Below are positions 57,844 through 64,000 of a DNA stretch of 64,000 nucleotides, one piece after another. Position 1 is the first letter of the stretch. Each line of letters starts with the position of its first letter. The notes below the pieces were generated by a model. It ran no database searches and was not told the DNA's origin. It worked only from the letters and a program-made list of their open reading frames with translations. Position numbers and translations under genes: made by a program. The stretch is from Alnus glutinosa (taxonomy: Eukaryota > Streptophyta > Magnoliopsida > Fagales > Betulaceae), in NCBI RefSeq assembly GCF_958979055.1, contig NC_084887.1, forward strand, positions 27,085,544 to 27,149,543, in the 5' to 3' direction.

Positions 57844-57879
57844 GCAGATTATCAACAAATACTCTAAATCCTATAGCCA

Positions 57880-58955
57880 AAACCAACACAGCCCATGCCC
57901 TTATGGATAGAAGCATCCCAATTAACCTTTACCACCCCCCGTGAGGGAGGTTGCCAAGGAATAGTTGGAGTAACCTCACCCCCTGCTTGACTGGCCCTTA
58001 TGGAAGGCTTTGGGTTGCACTGTTGGAACTCCAAAAAAGCCGTGGTTGCTTCCTCAAAAATAGTTTTTGGGTGGACAAACTTGTCTTCAAAAATCAGTGC
58101 ATTTCTTCTAAATCAAATCTTCTGAGCCACCATAGCCATGAGAGCCATCTGCTCTAAGTTCAACCTGTGAAAAAGGAATTCAAACAATGCAACAAAAGAG
58201 TCCCCCAACATTGAACATTCATGGAAACACTTGGGGCCAAAACCCCAAACATCCTTTGCTCCACTACAACCCCATAAAGCATGAAAAATATTCTCCTCCT
58301 CAATGAGACACACAGGGCAGCAGTTATTATCCACCACCTTCCTAGTAAAAAGGTTGGCCTTGGTTGGCAACAGGTTGTGGCATGCCTTCCAAAGGAAAAC
58401 CTTAACTGGGTTGGGAATTTGAAGGGACCAAAGGACTCTCCAAACCTCCCCTTGAGTGACCGGATTTGAGCATTCACCGCAGTTACGTTGCTGGAGCTCC
58501 TTAGCAAGGTGGTAAGCACTACGCACCGAGAACACACCATTAGAGGTCCCTTGCCAAACCAAGCGATCTGGTGGAAAAGTGGGGCAGAGAGGGATGTTAA
58601 TAATGAGTTGAGCTTCATCTTCAGTGAAAATAGAGTGAATGAGTCCCACATTCCAGCTCCTAAGATCCCTGTCAATAAGATTAGAAACCAAAGAATTTCC
58701 AGCAATTTGATTAGGAGGAGATTGTACCAGAAAAGAGGTTGGTCGTGGAATCCAGCGATCACCCCACACATGGATACTATTACTGTCCCCAACTCTCCAT
58801 ATCAAGCCCTGCTGTACTAGATCCTTAGCGGAGAAAATGCTCCGCCAAGCAAAAGACGGCTTGTTCCCAAGAGAAGACTCCAGGATTTTACTTGGCTGCC
58901 ATATACTGCCACCTTTCCCCATTATATTATCCCGGAAGGTGAATAATGCACTCAA
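57880..58955 (-). pseudogene. LINE reverse transcriptase C-terminus and RNase H start
   Basis: The main frame (58955-58113) begins near IWQPSKILESSLGNKPSFAW and contains IWRVGDSNSIHVWGDRWIPR, SAYHLAKELQQ and the zinc-binding region PVKVFLWKACHNLLPTKANL with CCPVC...HALWGC. It then continues, with a frame break, into the RNase H start. These are the features of the reverse-transcriptase zinc-binding (zf-RVT) domain of plant non-LTR elements. Confidence 0.85.
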
Positions 58956-58970
58956 CTCTAACGAAACCCA

Positions 58971-59457
58971 ATTTCAACTCTCATCTTTAAACCCCAATTT
59001 TTCAGCCTGTTTATGGAAGCAGGACAAACAAAATACATGAATATGAAGATACATTTTGAGAAGAACCTGAAGCTAGCCTAGCTTTGTGTGAACTAAAGAC
59101 TTTCTTGAAGCTCAGAAAACTAAAATTAGATAATGGAATGATAATGAGTATGCCAGGGTATTATGACCGTCCAATGAATTAAGAAAGAGGGCAAAATCAC
59201 CAACAAACTCCAATCAACATCCAGAAGGGGTTCTCTTCTCTAGATGACATTAAAAAAATTCAATCATCAAAATGGAAGTGATCTATCAAAATATTTATCT
59301 ACAAAAAGACAATTGAAACTCTTACCAGAACCGGGTGATTATGATCCAGAGATTCCATGCACCTTTCTTCGAATAATTTCCTTTCTCCCACTTGCGTCTC
59401 CTCTGTTTTTTTTTTTTTTTTTGGTGAAGGGAAAAAAGAGAGAATTCTTGCCTGACT
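58971..59457. other. 3' flank of PPR gene; no gene
   Basis: Spacer, probably including the 3' UTR of the minus-strand PPR gene next to 59458. T17 run at 59406-59422. Confidence 0.4.
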
Positions 59458-61143
59458 TCACTTCAAACTAATAAAACAAAGCATACTTTCCAAGATTTTG
59501 TATATCTCTTCTGTTTTGTAATGTGATTTATCAGCAGAATAAAACTGATAAACTTGGTTGTCAACCTCAATCCAACTGCACCCTGGAGTTTTATAGGAAT
59601 TCTGCGCCTTCAACATCTTCCTCACCTTCCGGACCTCATCCCACTTCCCCAACTCCCCATGTAAATTCGCCAGCATTATGCCATAACCACCATTGTTTGG
59701 ATCAATCTCAATCAATTTTCTGACTGTGAATTCTGCCAAATCAGTACGACCATGAATCTTACATCCATTAAGCAAAGAACCCCAAACAACCTCATCAGGT
59801 TCCATACTCATTCCCCTCACAACCTCCAAGGCTTCTTGAAATCGACCTGCCCGACCAAGAAGGTCTATCAAGCACCCATAGTGTTCAATTTTGGGCTCAA
59901 TTCTACAACTATTAGTCATCATCTCAAAATAAGAAGTACCTTTTTCTACCAATCCTCCATGAGTACAAGCATTCAACAAACCAACAAATGTAACCTCATC
60001 TGGTCTCATACCATCTGCACATTGCATCATCTCCTCAAATGTGCTAATTGCACTCTCGCTTTGGCCATGGAGAGCAAAAGAATTGATCATGGAATTCCAC
60101 AAGGTCAAGCTTTTCTTTGGAGTCATGTCAAAAACCCTTCTTGATTTTTTCAAGTTCCCACATTTCCCATACATATCGATTAGTGCGTTTGAGATAAATG
60201 TATCTTGATCAACCTTATTTTTATAAACATAACCATGAATCCATTTACCAAGCTGGAGCATGCCAGTGTGGCCACAAGCTGAGAGCGCACAAACAACTGT
60301 AACCTGGTTCGGCCTAATACCTCGATGCTGCCCCTCCTGTGAAAGACTGATCATTCTTCTGAAGAGTGAAATTGCTTCAGAGAAGGAACCGTTTTGAGTG
60401 CACCCTGCAATAACAGCATTCCAAGCCGGAACATCTCGATTCGGCATTTTTTCAAACAACGATATAGCATTACCAATCTCCCCAAGTCGAGTATACCCAG
60501 AAATCATAGCTGTCCATGATACAACATTTTTGTCACACATTTCATCAAACACCTGTCTCGCGCTTCTAATATCCGAATAAAACCTCGAGTACGAATCAAC
60601 AAGAGCCGTTTCCACAACCGGGTATTGACCAAAACCTGATTTTAAAATCTGGGTATGCACCATTTTAGTGCCATGAGACTCCAAAGCCTGGGGAAAGGAT
60701 TTCAGGACATGCGGATAGACAAAATGGTTGGGCTGAGGGCGTCTTCTACGAACCATGTTGCGGTACAAGGCAAAGGCCGACTCGTGATCGGGCCTAGAAG
60801 CATAGGCAGTAACCATGGCAGTATAAAGATAGACATTGGGAGAGTGGAGATGATCGAAGATGAAGCGAGCGTAAGGAAGGTTTGCAAGAGAAAGAGCGCA
60901 GAAGCGGACCAGCTTGAAGGCGTAGAACTGGGTTTGGCTATGGCCTAGGGTGACGAGAAAGGCTTGGAGTTGCTTGAGATGGTTGAGGTGACTGCATTTT
61001 GCAAGTACTGCTAAGACACGTTCGTTTAGGTTCGTTCGATTTTGGTCAGAGAGCATTGTTGTTCGGTTGTTCCTTCTCTTTGGGGTTCTCATCCATTGGT
61101 AGCGGTACGTGTTAGGTTTTTCTTTTTTTCTTTTGTAACCCAA
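59458..61143 (-). CDS. PLS-class pentatricopeptide repeat protein (E/E+ subgroup)
   Basis: Intron-less, up to 561 residues. Tandem PPR motifs run from about residue 70 to 460 (PNVYLYTAMVTAYASRPDHE, KNVVSWTAMISGYTRLGEIG, RDVPAWNAVIAGCTQNGSFS, KSLTLWNSMINSFALHGQSE, PDEVTFVGLLNACTHGGLVE). The E and E+ motifs follow (VVWGSLLNGCKIHGRTDLAE, PGCSWIEVDNQVYQFYSADK). There is no DYW deaminase domain. Such proteins bind specific RNAs in mitochondria or plastids, and E-class members usually guide C-to-U editing with a partner deaminase. I report the longest frame; ATGs at 61092 and 61056 are also possible, and conservation with relatives starts near the last (NLNERVLAVLAKCSHLNHLK). The closest relative that I recall is Arabidopsis At1g33350. 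No break is seen. Confidence 0.92.
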   Translation of the reverse strand: MGYKRKKEKPNTYRYQWMRTPKRRNNRTTMLSDQNRTNLNERVLAVLAKCSHLNHLKQLQAFLVTLGHSQTQFYAFKLVRFCALSLANLPYARFIFDHLHSPNVYLYTAMVTAYASRPDHESAFALYRNMVRRRRPQPNHFVYPHVLKSFPQALESHGTKMVHTQILKSGFGQYPVVETALVDSYSRFYSDIRSARQVFDEMCDKNVVSWTAMISGYTRLGEIGNAISLFEKMPNRDVPAWNAVIAGCTQNGSFSEAISLFRRMISLSQEGQHRGIRPNQVTVVCALSACGHTGMLQLGKWIHGYVYKNKVDQDTFISNALIDMYGKCGNLKKSRRVFDMTPKKSLTLWNSMINSFALHGQSESAISTFEEMMQCADGMRPDEVTFVGLLNACTHGGLVEKGTSYFEMMTNSCRIEPKIEHYGCLIDLLGRAGRFQEALEVVRGMSMEPDEVVWGSLLNGCKIHGRTDLAEFTVRKLIEIDPNNGGYGIMLANLHGELGKWDEVRKVRKMLKAQNSYKTPGCSWIEVDNQVYQFYSADKSHYKTEEIYKILESMLCFISLK

Positions 61144-61206
61144 ATAACCGAAACTTTCGTCGGGCTTTTAATGGGCTCCCTCCCTCCTTTGTTTCGAGAA
61201 TGCTTA

Positions 61207-61517
61207 GACTGCGTTTGGGGTGGGATTTTGTAGATGAAAAAAATGTTATGTTAAATCAAATAGCAAAACTGTTTGGAAATTGTATTTTAAAAAAATTGCG
61301 GTTCGAAGAAGTAGAAAATTGTTTTTTCAAATCATAGGTAATGAAATGAATTTTTTGAAAACGCATAATTTTAAAGGCTAACTTGTAATTTTAAAGGTCA
61401 AACTACGATTTTGTCAAACGCTTAACTGTGTTTTTAAAAATCACTTTTTAAAATCTCACATTTTAATATCATTATTTTTAAATTACACTTTTTAATATCG
61501 CAAATTCAAATGGACCC
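61207..61517. mobile_element. possible Tourist-like MITE
   Basis: Ends GACTGCGTTTGGGGT... and ...TCAAATGGACCC resemble PIF/Harbinger MITE termini and are next to TTA/TAA. The interior is AT-rich with AAATCACTTTTTAAAATC-type words. The inverted repeats are imperfect. Confidence 0.4.
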
Positions 61518-62133
61518 TAACATGTCCTTAATCTTCACAAGAAAAAACCTTTTGCTCTATGGAATAGGGTTTTTTCTTCAAAATGCTTATGGTTTTGGGG
61601 TTAGTTTTGGACATAAATTAACTACGAACGGGTTTAATAAATTGCTAATTATCTTAAATCATGTGAGAGGCTATGTGACTTCTAAATGATTCTAACGACC
61701 GAAACTCTGTTAACTTCTTTTTGTTTTTTAAAAAGGAACCTTTGTTTTTCTAACCTAATTTCCCTCTCAAAACAATTTCCATACCTTTGAATTCATTAAT
61801 TTGTGTACAAATATCGGAAATAAAAACCTTCTTTAAGTTGATTCAAAAGTTTAAAAAGTGTTAAAAAGAAAAAAAAGAATGCCAACATGATAGGGAAAAC
61901 GAAAAATGAAAAGACACCAAATTTGTTTAGAGAGAAAGGAAGAAATAATGAATAAAAGACACCAATTTTGTTTAGAGAAAAAGGATGAAATAATGAATAA
62001 AAAATAGATATGCCAAATACAAGAAATAATGAATAAGAAATATGTTTTACCTTACTTTTCTTTTATTTTTATTTATTTTATTTTTTGAAGTAACCTTACT
62101 TCTCCAATGTATATGTATAAAAGTAGTGCTAGG
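61518..62133. other. no gene recognised
   Basis: AT-rich spacer. A 60-70 bp near-duplicate (AAAGACACCAAATTTGTTTA... and AAAGACACCAATTTTGTTTA...) occurs at about 61910-62000. Confidence 0.45.
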
Positions 62134-62921
62134 TAGGGGGGTGCAAAACCCGCAATTCCCGCCCCGCCCCGCCCCGCAGGACCCGCCCCACCCCGCCCCG
62201 CAGAGGACCGAGTTTTCAAATTTTTTTGCGGGTTAGGATCTTAATTTGAGAAATTTATGCGGGGCGGGGCGGGTTGCGGGTTTAGCCTTTTAAAAAACGC
62301 GGGTCCCCGCCCCGCACCACACAAAGGGGAAGAAAAAAAAAAAAAACTAGCTCTATGGTTCAATTTCATTGTGTGAGAAATATAATTTTTATGGTTCAAT
62401 TTCATGGGATGTTAAAATGTACACATTTTTATTGTATTGTTATTTGAAATAATCTTTTTATTACTTTTGGAAAAAACAAGAAAATTGATTACATGGAATA
62501 GTGAAATATTATAACTTTTTATTCTTTACATTTATTCAATTATGTTTTATTGATTGGAGAAAATAGAAATCATGTTTCTTAGAATTTTATCTTATAATTA
62601 ATAGGGCTTTTAGTTTAAAAGGCTAATTCCATAAAAAATGTTCTTGAATGGAAATATGAATTTAATTTTTTATTTAAAAAATCGGTATTTTTTTTTTGAA
62701 TTTTTATTTTTTACAAAATAAAATCAAAATTATGTAAATGCCACTTAAAATACCCGCGCCCGCCCCGCAATACCCGCAATCCCCGCCCCGCACGAACCCG
62801 CCCCGCACGGTTAGTCTTTATCAAGTGCGGTTTGCGGGTTGAAAATTTCCAACCCGCAAAGGTGCGGGGCGGGGCCAAAAAAGGCGGAAACCCGCACCAC
62901 CCCGCCCCATGCACACCCCTA
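62134..62921. mobile_element. non-autonomous hAT element with GC-rich ends, 788 bp
   Basis: A perfect 8-bp duplication GTGCTAGG (62126-62133, 62922-62929) flanks TAGGGGGGTGCA... and ...TGCACACCCCTA. Both subterminal regions (62150-62320, 62755-62910) are packed with CCCGCCCCGC or its complement, while the centre is AT-rich. No transposase. Confidence 0.93.
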
Positions 62922-63171
62922 GTGCTAGGCATACAATTTTTATTATAAAATTATTTATAAATTGATGAATAGATTGTAATTGGTAAAATAATTAAGTAAA
63001 ATATTTTTATCGTATCAATATTCTTAATTATTTTGCCAATTATGAATTGACAGCTTTGTTGATGACTATTTAGAAAGTTGTTTCCATACATACTCTCATT
63101 TATGAAGCAGCGAGAGAAAACGATTCAATCTCCATTGCGTCAGAGAAAACAAGAAAGAAATAAGTGCGGAT
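62922..63171 (+). other. upstream region of membrin gene
   Basis: AT-rich promoter side and leader; no distinct motif identified. Confidence 0.35.
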
Positions 63172-64000
63172 ATGGATGGAGGAGGAGGAGGAGGGAGGAG
63201 TACGCTGTCGGAGATATACCAGAACGCGAAGAAGGTGCTGTTGAGGACGAGGGACGCGGTGGAACGCCTGGAGCGTCTCGAGTACTCGAGCGCCGGTATG
63301 GAATCTCCTCCGGAGCTCTCGTCCTCAATCGCGAGGGACATCACCCACATCCAGTCCCTCTGCGTCGAGATGGATCGCCTCTGCCGCTCCCTCCCCGCCA
63401 AGTCCCACCGCGATCTCTGGAAACGGTGAGCTTTCTTTCTCCAATGAATCTGTACTCTGATTGCTTTGTTTGGGAGACATGGATTTGGGTTTTCTTCTTC
63501 TTTTTTGTTTGGTGTCGATTCTGACCCATTACTGTCATTTATAATATTTTCTTCAAAGCAAGTCAATTTCATGAATTTTTCGAGAGACCAATTTGTAATC
63601 GAGCGCAAATTGAGTCATTTCAATACCATGTGAAAGGCTCATTTCGAATAATTTGTCAGTAGGTGACCAAATACCTTGTAAAAGGAACCCTTTCTCGTCA
63701 AATTTCACTGGGTTACTGATACATCGTTAATTATGGTATACATGATAATTCCTGTGCGAATTGTACTTTCATGAATATTCTTTGTCATCTTTGCACTTCC
63801 AGCATTGGATCTGCTGTTTGCATGGAAGTTTGCAGTGTACATAATTGGTTGTAGCAATTGGATAATAGGATCTGCACTTTGTGTAAATTTTTACAGTGTA
63901 ACAAAACTATTGTAGTTTTAATGCTATTTAATGATCATGTATCTTGATGGGATGCAGTTCTTGTTTTGTCATGCAGAAAAGTTGAACAAGTAGCAGAAGA
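63172..64000 (+). CDS. membrin-like Golgi Qb-SNARE, 5' part
   Basis: Exon 1 (63172-63425) encodes MDGGGGGGRSTLSEIYQNAK, then LRTRDAVERLERLE, SIARDITHIQSLCVEMDRL and CRSLPAKSHRDLW. A GT donor at 63426 and an AG acceptor at 63975-63976 join it in phase to exon 2 (63977 onward, KVEQVAEE), which runs off the window. This is the N-terminal Habc-like part of plant MEMB11/MEMB12, SNAREs needed for ER-Golgi and intra-Golgi vesicle fusion. The SNARE helix and C-terminal membrane anchor lie beyond the window. The Gly run after the start is longer than in the relatives that I recall. Confidence 0.9.

Larger units (their letters stand above)
55471..57874 (+). mobile_element. Ty1/Copia element, internally deleted, nested in the LINE
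   Basis: 5' LTR 55471-55736, PBS-like TGATATCAGAGCC (55738-55750), gag, protease and part of integrase. The sequence then jumps to the last about 59 bp of a 3' LTR (57816-57874). The 5-bp duplication AGCCA (55466-55470, 57875-57879) marks the insertion in the LINE. The rest of integrase, all of reverse transcriptase/RNase H and most of the 3' LTR are deleted. The gene order (integrase before the missing RT) defines Copia. Confidence 0.9.
54722..58970 (-). mobile_element. 5'-truncated LINE split by a Copia insertion
   Basis: The minus-strand LINE has its A tail at 54722-54738, a 3' UTR (AC-rich on the plus strand, 54770-55080), the RNase H domain (55090-55470, continuing at 57880-57990) and the RT C-terminus with zinc-binding CCPVCLIEEENIFHALWGCS (58113-58955). 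Joining across the Copia element restores CVGFGCVARDHVGNFLG, the start of the RNase H domain, in frame. The RT polymerase core and ORF1 are missing; the 5' end fades out at about 58930-58970. The 3' end matches the tiny LINE insertion at 19201-19277. Confidence 0.88.

Noticed and set aside
63096-63608. Minus-strand open frame of 170 residues
   Set aside because: It is the antisense of membrin exon 1, whose plus-strand frame matches a known family with correct splice sites.

Overview
This is a gene-poor, transposon-rich stretch of a plant nuclear genome. The evidence is GT-AG introns, AT-rich spacers, plant-only families (B-box zinc finger, PLS-class PPR, FAR1-related protein, ER small heat-shock protein), Ty3, Copia and LINE retroelements, TRIMs and many small TIR elements. 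The style suggests a woody eudicot, probably a rosid and possibly Fagales. That placement is inference; nothing here fixes the species.

Layout. 0-1.6 kb holds fragments of a 2-oxoglutarate dioxygenase and a calnexin. 1.6-4.3 kb (-) holds four phase-consistent exons of the N-terminal part of an FAD-dependent monooxygenase, with two TIR elements in its large intron. 4.7-10.4 kb is a pile of nested transposons ending in a truncated Cassandra-like TRIM with 5S-rRNA-like sequence. 11.8-13.1 kb is a foldback element carrying a decayed 2H-phosphoesterase fragment, followed by an orphan Hsp70 first exon. 16.0-19.6 kb (+) is a six-exon gene for a short GGQ release-factor-like protein. 22.0-27.6 kb (-) is a decayed Ty3 element with both LTRs. 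31.4-32.6 kb (+) is an intact ANTH clathrin-assembly gene whose promoter and start codon are duplicated 1.6 kb upstream. 36.4-38.5 kb (-) is a two-B-box protein. 43.4 and 52.4 kb (+) are two ER small heat-shock protein genes. 48.0-50.5 kb (+) is a FAR1-related gene broken by a frameshift and a stop. 54.7-59.0 kb (-) is a LINE split by a Copia element. 59.5-61.1 kb (-) is an intact PPR gene. The first exon and the beginning of the second exon of a membrin (Golgi Qb-SNARE) lie at 63.2-64.0 kb (+).

The intact genes do not form a pathway. Two arrangements stand out. The B-box gene, the heat-shock gene and a LINE remnant look like a tandemly duplicated block whose second B-box copy has decayed to about 150 bp. 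The ANTH/PPR and B-box/HSP20 pairs also match neighbouring loci that I recall from Arabidopsis. The rest of the window is a good record of transposition: many insertions can be dated relative to each other from target-site duplications (TSDs) readable directly in the sequence. I found no wholly new kind of system. The best candidates for new description are the Pack-type elements carrying gene fragments and a MULE family with a GC-rich palindromic core.
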